Shown here piece by piece: positions 26,066-38,277 of a DNA stretch of 64,000 nucleotides. This DNA is from Cotesia glomerata. Its lineage: Eukaryota; Arthropoda; Insecta; Hymenoptera; Braconidae. Positions within the stretch are counted from its first letter, which is position 1, and each line of letters opens with the position of its first letter. The translations under genes and the position numbers were made by a program. The DNA is taken from NCBI RefSeq assembly GCF_020080835.1, contig NC_058164.1:9511666-9575665 (forward strand), given 5' to 3'. The notes beneath the pieces were generated by a model. It was not told the origin of the DNA and did no database searches. It saw nothing but the letters and a program-made list of their open reading frames with translations.

Positions 26066-28292
26066 GTGAGTAATTTAAATCAGAATTCAAGTTTATATAC
26101 CAGAAGAGGATGTAATTTAACAAATTATAAATCAAGTTAATTTATTTAGTTAGTAAATTGTTTTATTACTTATCTTTATTGGTAAAATAATATTAAAACA
26201 AATATTTAAACTATAATACTTAGACAAAGTTCAAGATTATTTTTTTTTATCAAGAAAAATTGATATTAAAAATTTAAAAGAATATTTTTATAATATTTTA
26301 ATCTTTCTCGGTAAATTTTATCAAATACGATAAATATTAATCTATTGCTTGTTTTTTTACAACTTTTATCTCTAATATCTTTTATAATTTTATATTATTT
26401 ATAAATTTTAATTATCACGCGAAATAATACTTAACATTAAAATTAAACGATTTTTCCGAGTGACTAATCTGTAATGTCTTTTTTCATACTTAAACGGTTA
26501 TGGTTAAATTTATCTAAATATATGAAAGCTATTTTGTTAGAATAAAAAATTAAAATTAACAATTACCGTCGAGAAATATTAAGTTTGGTGAAAATTAATA
26601 CTTAAGATGTTTATATCGATAAAAAGTGTCTAAAATAAATTTTCTTGTTAAAATTTCTGTTATTATATGAGTGAAATCATCCTCAAACTAAATACAAATT
26701 TTAGAAAAAATTATTTGAAGCAAAATTTTGGAATGAGTCGGATAGATTCGCCAAAAAAATTAAAAACCCCAAAAATTTCGCGTAAATTAAACTTTGACCT
26801 TAAATAATTTTTGAGGGATTCAATTAATCAAAAAATCTTATGAGACCTTTTTTGTCGAGCATTCAATTCTCTACAAAAATACGTTAATTTTGCTGTATGA
26901 AGTTCAGTTAGTGAGTTACAAAAATCAGAAGGAGTAAAAAGAAAATTTTCCTATGTTATTATAATAGTAAATTGAAAAGGGCAATATGCAAAATTTAAAT
27001 ACAAAAATTAAAAGCTCATTTTTTAACAGGTTCATTTCTATGCTTAAACAGAACTTTTGAGCCTAGTTCCGAAAAAAAGAGAAAAAAAAATTTTTTTTAT
27101 GCATAAACTCACTTAGCATAGAGACATTTAAATCCAGAGCCTTTGAATTCCTATACGATCTAGAACTCAGTGAGGACTAGGAACCCAATTTTACAAGTAT
27201 TCTACAAAATTTATAGGATAAACTGAAATTCACAAAACTTTATTGCTCATGAGTGATTCTATTTATGCTATTATTTATAATCTATCATATTGATAAATGT
27301 CTATGTTTATGGTTTTACATGTACTTTATTCTTTTTCTTTCATACCTTTATCATCTGGCTTCTACCTTGGCATTTAAATCTGAATAAATAAATAAATAAA
27401 TATAAATGTATTAATTAATAACTGGGAAATCAAGACGGCACGTGTATACTTGATTTTTAATAATCTGACTAGACGTAAGCCTCGACCCTTTGTAATTTAA
27501 AGACGATACAGTTTTCCGCTGATTCTTACGAGTTTCGAGTTTCATAATATAAGATTGTAAGAATAATTTAGTATAGTCATTCTGTACTGATGTATGAGCT
27601 CTAGTTTACTTTGCGTGTCTTTACTGGGACGACGACACTCACGACGATTCTTACGTATCAGCTGTAACTGTTACATGTGATTCTTCTATTATTTTCTTTA
27701 TTATTTTTATTTTTACATAAGCAAAAATAACTACTATTTTTAATGTTTTTTCAATAAATATTAACTTTCATTGATATCTATTGCTTTGGTAACAATAAAA
27801 AAAAAATTGAAAATTATTTATGAGTTTGAGAAATAAACAATCGGAAAATTGACTTTTAAACATTTTTGTAACAAAAAATTACCAAAATCGAAAATTGTCG
27901 AAAAGTCATGCGCATAGAATGCTATTTTTTGAACCTATTTGACCCACGGAAACATAATATAAGAAAAAATTTTCAGATACTTCGGCTGTGAAATTAAATG
28001 CAATAGTCAAATTTCTTAAGAAATCTACCAAAAATTGTTTCAGCCATTAACGTTTTTCCTTATAAACTTTATTTGGAAATTAAAATGACTTGCGTTTTTA
28101 AAATTATTATAATTGGAATAAGATCTCAATCAATTGAAATTTTATCGCAGGTCATTGACTTTATTTTGGTTAACTTGCTGAGCTATATTCAAATTACAAT
28201 ATCATTATTTTGACCAAATAGTTTTTAAATTTTGTAGCATTTAAAAAATTTTAAATTATTAAAATAAATTGGTAAAAAATTTTTAAAAAATT
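26066..28292. other. AT-rich DNA with a diverged repeat relic
   Basis: No gene is supported. At about 26840-26980 the order of phrases (GAGACCTTTTTTGT, GCATTCAATTCTCTACAA, then CCTATGTTATTATAATAG) is a diverged relative of a block in the foldback arm near 33340-33480. This suggests an old copy of the same element. Confidence 0.4.
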
Positions 28293-28929
28293 AGGAAAAC
28301 GGTTAACCCTGAAGGCCATCCCTGCAACTTCCCGCTACTTTTGTAATTAAGCACTCAAAGTTGCACTTATTATGTTTTTGAGCTATTCGAACTCAAAAAT
28401 ATTATTTTCGTGTAGTTTTGAGCTCTCTGAGCTCAAAAGTCTGATAGAAGTTTAATGAAATACTGATTTTTGAATTTTCAAACTGCAATAATTTTTGAAT
28501 GAATGAACCGATTTTCACGCGGTTTGCGACATTCGACGCAGTTTTTCAAATTCTATGATATATTTTTAAACACAAATTAATCAGACTGGACATTTCGGTG
28601 TAATTCGAAAAAAACACTTTTTTTCGATTTTTTTCGTCAACAATAACTCACGAGCGAATCAACCGATTTTGACCAGCTTGGTGGCGATCGACGTGGTTTT
28701 TTGATGTTGAAAGCTGATTAGTTTTTGGAATTGATTGGTCAAATCTTTTGAATGTTATTAAAAAAAAACTATATTTGAAAAAAATTTTTTTCACAGTTTT
28801 TTTAAGATTTCTCAAAATCTATAGGTCCGAATCGGTTTAAGTTGTATTAAAAATCTAAGTTTATTCGAACCTTTTCGAATAGCATCAACCGCGATCAAAT
28901 CTGTCAAGCCATTCAAAAGTTATGAGAGG

Positions 28930-28990
<61 letters not shown>

Positions 28991-29163
28991 ACACACACAC
29001 ACACAGCCATACATACATACAGACACCAACGCGGGTATAGTCAGGGAAGCTTCCTTGGACCTCAAAAGTCGAGATCTGATGAAAACTCGATTTTCGAAAA
29101 ACGGGGTAAAAACAATAACTTCCCGATTTTTGAAAATTTTCAATTTTCTTAGCGGGAAGTTAA
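28293..29163 (+). mobile_element. AACTTCCCGC-family element, copy 3
   Basis: The left end holds GGCCATCCCTGCAACTTCCC and the right end CTTAGCGGGAAGTTA. Internal GAGCTC palindromes, the AACCGATTTTGACC phrase and the embedded CA tract occupy the same relative places as in copies 1 and 2. Confidence 0.75.
28934..29006. repeat. (CA)n microsatellite inside copy 3
   Basis: An ACACAC tract of about 72 bases with a single TACA interruption. It sits at the family's shared microsatellite position, just after GAGAGGTTTACA. Confidence 0.9.
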
Positions 29164-30264
29164 AAAAGTTTTTTCCTTTAAAATCATTTATATCTTTTAT
29201 TAAAAATTAATCATTTTTATATTATAAATAAGTTCTAATCTACATTCAAACTAATCAACTTATACAATCATATTCAAAAAATTGATAATTCATCTGCATC
29301 ATGATGACATTAACGAATTATTTAATGAAGCTTAATTAATCAAATAATTCATAATAAATTTCTTATTAAAAAATTTCAAAAATTTCAGTTTCACAAAAAT
29401 TTGAAACAATTTACCTACAAAACAAAAAATTTCTTACAAATTAACGATCAAGGTAACCAATTTCATATAAAATAATCCAATCAATGTAAGTCAATATCAC
29501 CAAAGTGCCAATACAATAAAAGAGATAAAAAAAGGTTATTGTAAATTCTTCCATCTGTCAATGACTTATTTTCCTGGTTGAGTACGAGGCGTTATCACAA
29601 TCGTCAATTGATAACGTACAAACACGCGAAATATTTATTTCTTTCTTGAAAGTTTTTTCTTATTAATAATGATATCAAAATTGTGACAACTGATACAATA
29701 AATTCCACCCAATAATTCAAAAATTTAATTACATTATTATTATTATTATTAATAATAATCGTCATCATCATAATAATAAATGTGAATACTTGTATTAAGA
29801 GTGAAAAAAAATTGAAAGAAAATTATTTAAAAAAAAAAAAAATATATTTTTAAGCGTAATTTATCAAAATGGTAGTACAAATTAACATTTAAAGCCCTCT
29901 AGTGTTAAACAATGTTCAAAAGTCTATTACAGTTTCGGAACACTGCCACTATGCGTGTCTTTATATTACTTGACTTGAATTTTACACGACACACTACAAT
30001 CACAACTATTTACTTAATGATTTTTCGACAAATTACAGTAACTATACATTGAACGAGTAGTACATATTTGAGATTCTAATCTAATGTGATAAGAAGCGCA
30101 GTAATTGGCTCTGTTCCGAGCAGTACACGTAGCTCGGCTGGACGGTTAACTTATATTTGTCTAACAGGATACATATAATTATTATTAATTATAAAATAAA
30201 AATTTTTAAGTGTTGAGTTTTGTTGAAGTTACACAAAAAATAAATTGTTAAGTGGCCGACTGTA

Positions 30265-30428
30265 ATGAAAAAAATTTATAGAAGTTTTATTTTCTCAACC
30301 AAAAGATTCAGCGGATCAAGGCTGGCAGGAATCGGACGAACGGAACTGAGGCTGCCGCAGGTTAATCCTGTAGGAAGGACATCCTCATTTGAACCTCGTT
30401 TCTGGAACAATTGTCAACGTCATCTCCG
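30265..30428 (+). CDS. Exon-like coding segment A, homologous to segment B at 41838
   Basis: From ATG at 30265 an open frame of 54 codons plus two bases ends at a donor (CTCCG|GTAAAC). An in-frame TAA lies 24 bases upstream of the ATG, so this could be a first coding exon. Residues 23-39 read RLAGIGRTELRLPQVNP and align to segment B as RLSAIGRSDTRFPQVDP: 10 of 17 residues are identical. Seven of those ten codons carry synonymous changes, which points to selection on protein. An acceptor-like AAAAG|A at about 30303 would allow use as an internal exon. Both segments end in the same phase. The product is not recognised. Joining to the transporter exon at 43039 would be out of frame with its ATG and stop after 13 more codons. 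The parent gene is unresolved. Confidence 0.55.
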
Positions 30429-31259
30429 GTAAACTTTTACTTTCATTTTTATTATTTATCGATCGTTTTTTGAAACATATGTCCAAGAAATTATTTTACA
30501 AGTCAATTAAAATTTATATTAGTATATGTAATACTTAAGGATATAAAAAAATAGAAAAGTGGGGTTAGGTACTGGTACCTACGTCGCTTTTCTTTAGAAT
30601 TGACTGATCACCGTATTTATTTTTATTTCAGTTAAAACTTTTTTTTTTTTCAAAAAATTATTAATTTTTAGTAGATTTTATAGAAATCTAACTATTGCAT
30701 TGGTCCTCATGACGGAACTTTTGAAGAATTTTGCTATATTTCGACTCAGCTCGTCAAGCGGATTCAGAAAATGCATATGGTTCAAAAGTTTATATATGTA
30801 TGTATATATATATATAAGCAACTTTTTTTTTTTTGTTACCGATAAACTTGCAAACTACTGGACCAATCGACATGAGACCATGACCATTCGACGCGGAATT
30901 AATTGTAGAAGGTTTTAGGATATTAATTTTTTAAATTCCATCAACCCTTTACCATTTTTTTTCAAATTTATATGGATAGTCATTTGTTTCTGCTAATAAA
31001 ACAAATGAACATCGCTTCTTCCTCATATTCGAGCGCATAAAGACCGGCAAAATGTCTAACGTCACTTTAACGCTTTTAAATGCGCTTCCACACACCCTCC
31101 CACACACTCTCACGCATCCACCCACGCACTCCCACGTATCCACAAGGTTGTGACATGAATTATTTTCTATAGCAACGGTTCTGCAATCCATTTTTATAAA
31201 TCTTATTAAGTATTATTAATCTTATTAAAATTGCAAAAAATTCAAAATCTACATATATA

Positions 31260-31700
31260 TACAAGGGGTCCCAAAAGTCACGGACGCCATTGTAGCATCT
31301 GATGAAAAAAAGAATTCTGAGACGTAAAGTCCTTAGCCATTTATCAATTAACCGCATAGATAATTAATTATTAATTTAAAATAACGTCTCTTTATTTGTT
31401 AGAGAGAGAGAGCGCCAGTGTCCAGTAAAGTATGTGCCAAACAAAGACACAACTAACTATTTTCTATAGCTAACGTAGTCACACATATTTACTTACAGAT
31501 TCACACGTGCAATCGTCTTCGTTGGAACGCACTTGAATTGACACTAGTGCTCTCTCTCTAACGCATAAAAGGACGCTATTTTAATTAATAATTTATTATC
31601 TATGCGTCTGATTAAAAAATGGCTAAGGACTTTTCGTCTCAGAATTATTTTGTTTATCAGATGCTACAATGGCGTCCGTTACTTCTGGGACACTCTGTAT
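31260..31700. mobile_element. Palindromic element with GTCCCA-bearing ends
   Basis: Ends read ACAAGGGGTCCCAAAAGTCA and ACTTCTGGGACACTCTGT, flanked by TA-rich sequence on both sides. The arms are about 150 bp each. They share GGACGCCATTGTAGCATCTG facing its complement and end in AGAGAGAG/CTCTCTCT at the loop side. The length and the TA target fit a mariner-like MITE. No transposase is present. Confidence 0.75.
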
Positions 31701-31715
31701 GTATATATATATATA

Positions 31716-33607
31716 TTAGGGTGTGTCAATTTTAGGCGACTTTTTTTTTCAACGAAAAAACAGGCTGAAAACTTGTATGAAGGTGAGAACAGAAGTCTGT
31801 TCAAAGCGGAGCTCTTAATATTAATATTAAGAGGTGTCTGTCCCTAATTTTCCATTTCCTATTTAAATAACATGGGAAAAAAAATTCTTTTTTTTGTTTA
31901 TTTTTCTAGCTCGGCATACGCACCTCATATAAATAAGTCCATACCATATTCTTGTAGAGAATTCAACGCTCTACAAAAAAGGTCTCTTACACTTTTATCA
32001 TAAAGACAGCCATTCTAAAGTTATTCAGACGTAAACTTCTAAATGTATAAAATTTTGATTATTCAAGTATTAAACTGATACAAATTAATTTATTACTCTC
32101 TTAAAAATTATTTTTATATGTAAAATTGGTTCTGATGCGCTAACATTTTCATAAAGCTAAAAAAAAAATTACTCATGTATCAAATTTTTTTCTTCTTTAT
32201 TTAATTTACTGTAAGAAAATCATGACCCAAGTTGAATGAATTAAATTTTTAAAAAGTTTCACGGAATTATCAATTTATTACTCTACACGGAGAGAAAAGA
32301 TAAGTTTGGAAAATTAGAAAAGTGCGCGTCTCATAACGCTCATTTATCACAAAAAAATCTAGAAAACAGTTGACCCTAAAGGCCATCCCTGCAACTTCCG
32401 CTAATTCCATATCTAAGCGCTTGAAATTGCACTTATGAGGTTTTTGAGCTTTTCAAGTCAAAAGTCTGATAAAAGTTTCATAGAACGCTATTTTTTGAAC
32501 TTTCGAAGTGAAATAACTCTTGAATGAATTAACGAATAATTGAAAAAAAGGTTTTTTTTTTTTTACATAACGTCGACATTTCTTTTGGATTGTTTTTGAT
32601 GAAATAAAATAATTTTCGGTGTCTAAAAAACCACGTCGATCGTTGCCAAGAACGTGAAAATGGGTTCCCACACTGAAAAAATATATATGCGCATATATGC
32701 TGACAAAAATACATATACGTCGCACATATAAAATATATATGCCACATACTTTTTTTTTGCCCCCGTATATGCGGCATATATTTTTTTTCAGTACGGGGTT
32801 GATTGGTTGATTGATCGGTTCAAAAGTTCAAAAAATAGTGTTCTTTGAAACTTTTATCAGACTTTTGACTTGAAGAGCTCAAAAACCTCATAAGTGCAAT
32901 TTTAAGCGCTTAGATATGGAATTAGCGGAAGTTGCAGGGATGGCCTTTAGGGTCAACTGTTTTCCAGATTTTTTTGTGATAAATGAACGTTATGAGACGT
33001 GCACTTTTCTGATTTTCCAAACTTATCTTTTCTCTTCGTATAGAGTAATAAATTGATAATTCCGTGAAACTTTTTAAAAATTTAATTCATTCAACTCGGG
33101 TCATGATTTTCTTACAGTAAATGAAATAAACAAGAAAAAAATTTGATACATGAGTAATTTTTTTTTTAGTTTTATGAAAATTTTAGCGCATCAGAACCAA
33201 TTTTACATATAAAAATAATTTTTAAGAGAGTAATAAATTAATTTGTATCAGTTTAATACTTGAATAATCAAAATTTTATACATTTAGAAGTTTACGTCTG
33301 AATAACTTTAGAATGGCTGTCTTTATGATAAAAGTGTGAGAGACCTTTTTTGTAGAGCGTTGAATTCTCTACAAGAATATGGTATGGACTTATTTATATG
33401 AGGTGCGTATGCCGAGCTAGAAAAATAAACAAAAAAAAGAATTTTTTTTCCCATGTTATTTAAATGGGAAATGGAAAATTAGGGACAGACACCTCTAAAT
33501 ATTAATATTAAGAGCTCCGCTTTGAACAGGCTTCTATTCTCACCTTCATGCAAGTTTTCAGCCTGTTTTTCCGTTGAAAAAAAAAAGTCGCCTAAAATTG
33601 ACACACC

Positions 33608-33611
<4 letters not shown>
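31716..33611. mobile_element. Long-armed foldback element (~0.8-kb arms)
   Basis: The left end TTAGGGTGTGTCAATTTTAG (31716) is mirrored by CTAAAATTGACACACCCTAA (ending 33611). The arms, about 31716-32515 and 32812-33611, pair almost throughout, including the phrase GCGGAGCTCTTAATATTAAT. Each arm contains part of the AACTTCCCGC family (GGCCATCCCTGCAACTTCCG at about 32380 and its complement at 32926), so the element captured or is built from that family. A 300-bp spacer separates the arms and carries a small extra insertion. Both outer flanks are TA repeats. No coding capacity is visible. Confidence 0.85.
32671..32792. mobile_element. Small TA-rich palindromic insertion in the foldback spacer
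   Basis: Ends read ACTGAAAAAATATATATGC and GCATATATTTTTTTTCAGT. It interrupts the AACTTCCCGC-family sequence of the spacer: the family phrase ending GAACGTGAAAATGGGTT stops here. About 120 bp; a MITE-like insertion. Confidence 0.55.

Positions 33612-33612
<1 letters not shown>

Positions 33613-33684
<72 letters not shown>
33613..33684. repeat. (AT)n microsatellite
   Basis: About 36 AT units directly abutting the right end of the foldback element. The left end of the same foldback also abuts a TA run (31703-31715), as expected if the element landed in a TA repeat. Confidence 0.9.
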
Positions 33685-33687
<3 letters not shown>

Positions 33688-34152
33688 ATAATCGGCATTG
33701 TCTCTTCTCTAACTCTCGTAATTCGCCCGAGTCGAAATTTAGAGCCCATTTAGAACCTTCTAAAATCGGATCTATTTCGGACTTCAAGGCTCAAACTAGA
33801 GCCTGTTTCCATGTTTAAGTAGGTCCGGTTTTTGTCCCACAAGCGCTACAAATTTCCGTTTTCGGCGCTTTAGGGTCCAAAATCGGACCTGATGAAAATA
33901 AAATTTAGATTTGATTTTGAACCCCTGAGTCCCCTTTTATTGTTATTTTTTTATTAATTAATTTTTATTTTCCTTAGTTGCCACGACTGGCCCATGCTTG
34001 GTTACCAGGACTATGCCCTAGTCAACTTTCAAGTCTGCCTCATGCTATTTGATAAAAAATAATAAAAAAATTAATTTTTTAAGCGTCGTTTTTTTTAATT
34101 TGATTTTAGATGTAGAGCTAACGCAAATTCAGACTGTTTGGCTCTTATTTAA

Positions 34153-34602
34153 GGAAGTACGAGCGCTAGACGGGGTGGGGATAGGTATCGACTCTAGCGC
34201 GGTAAGGGGAGAGCAGTAACCATATGATTTTTCTCAATGTATAGATATACATTTAACATTGGCTAATGGCGGCATTTATTTTTCTTTTAATTAATACACT
34301 TTAATTAGTCGGGCAAGTGTAAATTTTTTTGAATAAAATTTATCACTTATATATTTACTTTCATCCATAAGTTTTTTAAAAATATTCACCGACAGTTTTA
34401 CGAGAAAAATACAGAAAGGTATCAATGCTTGAAGGTTACCCCATAAGACCAATGTTAAATTGCTCATCTTTAAAGTTAACTATTTATTTAAATAATCGGG
34501 CAATCTCTTTCAAATTTTCGGAATTTGTTTAGACATATATAAACTTGATATTAAAAAAAAATCCAGCCTTTTATCAAAAGTTGCCTTGGTGCTCGTACTT
34601 CC
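34153..34602. mobile_element. TTAA-flanked short-TIR element
   Basis: Ends GGAAGTACGAGC and GCTCGTACTTCC are perfect 12-base inverted repeats, each flanked by TTAA (34149-34152 and 34603-34606). TTAA is the target duplication of piggyBac-type transposons. About 450 bp with no long frame, so it is non-autonomous. Affiliation rests on the target site only. Confidence 0.7.
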
Positions 34603-34650
34603 TTAAACCTAACTTTCGCTAATCATAGAAATAAAGTGAAAATCGCATCC

Positions 34651-34719
34651 GTCCTATCCGAGATTCGAACCCGAGCCGCGCGCTTGCTAGACCGATACCT
34701 AACCCCTACACTATACGAC
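34651..34719 (-). other. tRNA-like sequence (degenerate)
   Basis: On the minus strand GTCGTAT and ATAGGAC form a 7-bp acceptor stem with one mismatch. The T arm TCGGG-TTCGAAT-CTCGG pairs, and GGTTCGAATC is a good B-box. The D region GTGTAGGGGTTAGG resembles an A-box. The anticodon stem pairs poorly; the loop CTAGCAA would give AGC (Ala). It is a tRNA pseudogene or SINE head rather than a functional gene. Confidence 0.5.
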
Positions 34720-35319
34720 CGATGAGCTACCATGCATCTCATCATTCTCATAAGCTAAATCTATAATGATGAAGTGTGACGGTTTAATATTTATATAATT
34801 TATGTTATTTAATATTGTGTTTTAATGAAAATGAACTATTTTTTACACATGGTTATTAATTAAAAATAAGGAAAAGTCAAGTCCTTATATTACTCTAGAC
34901 TTTGTACATCACTCTGTGGATTTTCAATATTTGAATATAAATTTTAATATTTAAGATTATCAATATTAAAAATTTATCTGTAAATTATTAAATTTTTATT
35001 TTTTTAAAGACCATATCAATTTTGACGATATGTAATTGTTTTGGTTGAATAATAAATTTTCAATTTCGGCATTTGCTAACAAATATTCGTTAAACAATAA
35101 ATTTTTACAATAATTTTAAAGAAATTCATTGTGTTGAATCAAGGTGAAAAATTCTTGAATCAAATAAAATTCACTTAAACCAATATAAATTTCTTAGTTT
35201 AAGAATTTTTCTTTTCAGATAAAGAAGAAAAATTTTTTTAGTTAATAAATTTAATTTTTTAATTATTGATGGAAATTTCAATTAATAATTAATAGAAAAA
35301 TCAATTTTTAATAAATATA

Positions 35320-35735
35320 ATTTTCGTGTCATTCTGAGTTCTCCGAGCTCAAAACTCTGATGAAATTTAATAAAATACTATTTTTTGAATTTTTAAACTG
35401 CAATAACTTTTGAATGAATAAACTGATTTCTACACGGTTCGCAGCATTCGAAGCAGTTTCTGAAGCCTCACGAAGAATATTTCAGTTTAAATTGATCGAA
35501 CTAGGAATTTCGAAGTAATTCCGAAAAAATACTTTTTTTGATTTTCTATCGGCAACGATAACTAACTAACGAATCAACTGATTTTGACCGGGCTGGCTGC
35601 GATCAACGTGGCTGTTTGATGTTAAGAGCTGATTAGTTTTAAAAATCGATTGGTAGATCCGTTTAAAAGTTATTCCAAAAGAACCACATTTGAGAAAAAT
35701 TTTTTTGTAATTTTTTTGAAATTTCTCACTTTTCT
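35320..35735 (+). mobile_element. AACTTCCCGC-family fragment
   Basis: Diverged internal portion of the family. It keeps the GAGCTC palindrome, the phrase CTGCAATAACTTTTGAATGA, and ACGAATCAACTGATTTTGAC followed by CGTGGC. Both termini and the CA tract are missing. Confidence 0.6.
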
Positions 35736-36214
35736 CAATTTTTTAATTTCGATAGACACAAAAAAATTAATACCATAAACTCAGTAAAAGGCCAAAAAAA
35801 GTAAAACAAGTTGAAAAACTCATATGATAAACATTTTCTGAAGGTGGCCCATTTTGCCCCACATTTTTAATTTTTTATTTTCAATAAACAGAACAAATTA
35901 ATGTCAAATACTTGGCAAAGGACTAAAAAAAACGTAAAACCAGAGAAAAACATTAAGGATTTCAACATTTTTGTCTTAATAGGTCCGTTTTGCCCCCCCC
36001 CCCTTCTCTTACTTAATGATTAATTAACTTTAGATTTTCTATTGAATGGCCAAGGCTAAGTTATCCACTCTTGACCCAAGCCTAGCACACCATTAAATAG
36101 CCAGATCTTGATGAGCCAGTCTTGGTTCAAGTCTGGTTCACCAAAGGAACGGCCGAGACTGAGTTGTCTAGTCTGGGCACAAGCTTGGCCCCGTCGTTCA
36201 ACTCTGGGGACTCC

Positions 36215-36920
36215 TACACAGAAAAAAAAAGGTTCACTTGAGTCAAGAAAATATTTTTATTCCTAATTTTTTTTTTTAAGCGAAAAAAAAATTTTTTTTT
36301 GACACAAGAAATTTCACTTATTCCAACAAAATTAATTCTCTTGCTTTAAGAAATACGTATCTTGATCCAAGAAAATTTATTTAAGTCAAAAAAATCTTCT
36401 TGTTTTGAGAAAATTTAGCCTCTTGCTCTAAAAAATTTAGTTCTTGATATAAGTAAATTTTCTTGTCTTGAGAAAATTTCTCTCGCTCCAAAAAATTAAA
36501 TATAAAGATAGAAGTAAATTTTCATTAACATTTTTATTGATTAATATGTCAAATGGGAAGATCAAATAATATTGAATCTTTTTTTTTAATTCAATATGTA
36601 TAATTGCACGCTAAAATAATATAAAATGGGTATCAAATATTCAAGAGAAAAATTTTCTCAAGGTGAGAAAATTTTTTTTTCAGCTGAAGTAAGTGGCGCA
36701 GCTTCCCTAAAGTATCTAAAAATCTTGATCAAATACAAAAATTTATTGTAACAAGTATTTATGATAATTTGAATTAAGAAAAAATGACTTCCATCAAGAA
36801 TAGAATTTCAAGAAAAATTTTTACTTCGGCCATCACAACTTCGGCCTTCCTTCAGGCACCCGAAAATTTTCTTGAGCCAAGAATTTTGTTTTCCAGTCGA
36901 GAAATTTTTCTTTCTGTGTA
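36215..36920. mobile_element. Palindromic element with ACACAGAAA ends
   Basis: Ends TACACAGAAAAAAAAAGG and TTTCTTTCTGTGTA are inverted repeats with TA at each edge. The inside has many imperfect copies of CTTGAGTCAAGAAAATTT and its complement, so the strand can fold extensively. No frame. It resembles the intronic element at 45835-46182 in its internal CTTGA/TCAAG phrases. Confidence 0.6.
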
Positions 36921-36949
36921 CATGGGTTAATTCATATTATTTTACTTTT

Positions 36950-37288
36950 TTATTTTTAATTTTTGATTTTTAATTTTTTATATTTAATTTTTGATTTTTA
37001 ATTTTTAATTTTTAATTTTTAATTTTTAATTTTTTATTTTTAATTTTTTATTTTTAATTTTTTATTTTTAATTTTTTATTTTTAATTTTTTATTTTTAAT
37101 TTTTTATTTTTAATTTTTTATTTTTAATTTTTAATTTTTAATTTTTAATTTTTAATTTTTTATTTTTAATTTTTTATTTTTAATTTTTTATTTTTAATTT
37201 TTAATTTTTTATTTTTAATTTTTTATTTTTAATTTTTTACTTTTAATTTTTAATTTTTTATTTTTAATGTTTTATTTTTAATTTTTAA
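36950..37288. repeat. TTTTTAATTTTTTA minisatellite
   Basis: A ~340-base array of alternating TTTTTAAT and TTTTTTAT-type units, almost purely A and T, in tandem. Confidence 0.9.
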
Positions 37289-37435
37289 AAAAACGGACTT
37301 GGGGATTCAAAATCGGACCTCTGGGTGAATGTTCGGACCTGTGGGTTCAAAATCGGAGCTATGGGACTACAGGGCTCTCAGTCGGATCTATTTCAGACTA
37401 AAGGGTTCTATATAGGCCCTAAATTTCGACTCGGG

Positions 37436-38130
37436 TCTATACGGATCTCAATAACACGTAACATACTTATTCTTAGGACGATTTCCGAGGTTAAATTCTA
37501 AGATGAGCGCCCTTTTTTCTTGTCATATGCGCACGCAGTCTAAAAAAATTTAGCTTGATCAAGTCGCGCCATAGTTTTCACGTGACAAATAAGAAAAATT
37601 TATTTGTCTTTGTACGGTTGTATCGTAGTGAATTTTAATAAAAATTCAATTAAAAAAAAATACGTAAACTAGGCTACTGATATGAAATACGAACCCAATT
37701 CATCGCATTCTTAAACTAATAAAAAAGGTCCGGTCTTGAAATATCAACTTGTTCGGGAGTAATCGTTGGTACATCCAAAATGGGGTGACATCCGAATGTC
37801 CACGTAAAATTTTTTTTTAAAAACGTTTTTTTTTTTTCAAAATGGCTACATGAAATGAATTTAGAAAGTAAAAGATGGTTTATTTTAAGTGTTTTCTCGG
37901 TGTACATCTACTTATATTATTGTATAAGTGTAATATGGTTGTGATAGAGACATTTAAAGATTGCTTGACCTTGACGAGTCGAGTATAAAGCACAACCTCA
38001 CGCGCTTCGCGCTATGAGGCGTGCAAAAGCAATTTTCGGAACTGGGCGGCGCCATGCCGCCCGGTGCGAGTGAGTCTCCGGGAGATTTTCTAACTGCGCT
38101 GTTGCCAAATGTCGTTACCGCCACTATTTC
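37436..38130. other. Intergenic DNA, no gene seen
   Basis: No gene is supported. It has a short inverted motif around CACGCGCTTCGCGC (about 37999-38012). Confidence 0.45.
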
Positions 38131-38133
38131 AAT

Positions 38134-38277
38134 GAGCGTGTTCAGTCGAACTAAGTCCTGAGTAAACTTAGTAAGATATGTATAGTATAGTAAATAGATA
38201 TACGTATAGCAGGGAATGCTTTGACTATACTTAGGCTAACTAAGTTTACTCAGGACTTAGTTCGGCTGAACACGCTC
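38134..38277. mobile_element. 144-bp palindromic MITE with AAT duplication
   Basis: Ends GAGCGTGTTCAGTCGAACTA and TAGTTCGGCTGAACACGCTC pair; the pairing continues through AGTCCTGAGTAAACTTAG. AAT directly flanks both sides (38131-38133 and 38278-38280), consistent with a 3-bp target duplication. A degraded relative may lie at about 41655-41690. Confidence 0.75.

Larger units (their letters stand above)
33726..37435. mobile_element. ~3.7-kb composite inverted-repeat element
   Basis: Left end CCCGAGTCGAAATTTAGAGC and right end GCCCTAAATTTCGACTCGGG are reverse complements, and pairing extends about 60 bases inward to GGATCTATTTCGGAC and its mirror. The inside is a patchwork: a TTAA-flanked element (34153-34602), a tRNA-like stretch (34651-34719), a partial AACTTCCCGC-family copy (about 35320-35735), a palindromic element (36215-36920) and an A/T minisatellite. 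It is probably an old element repeatedly hit by others. Confidence 0.6.

Noticed and set aside
28922..29152. His-Thr-rich and Cys-Val-rich frames
   Set aside because: They come from the CA microsatellite in a repeat copy, present on both strands as expected for a simple repeat.
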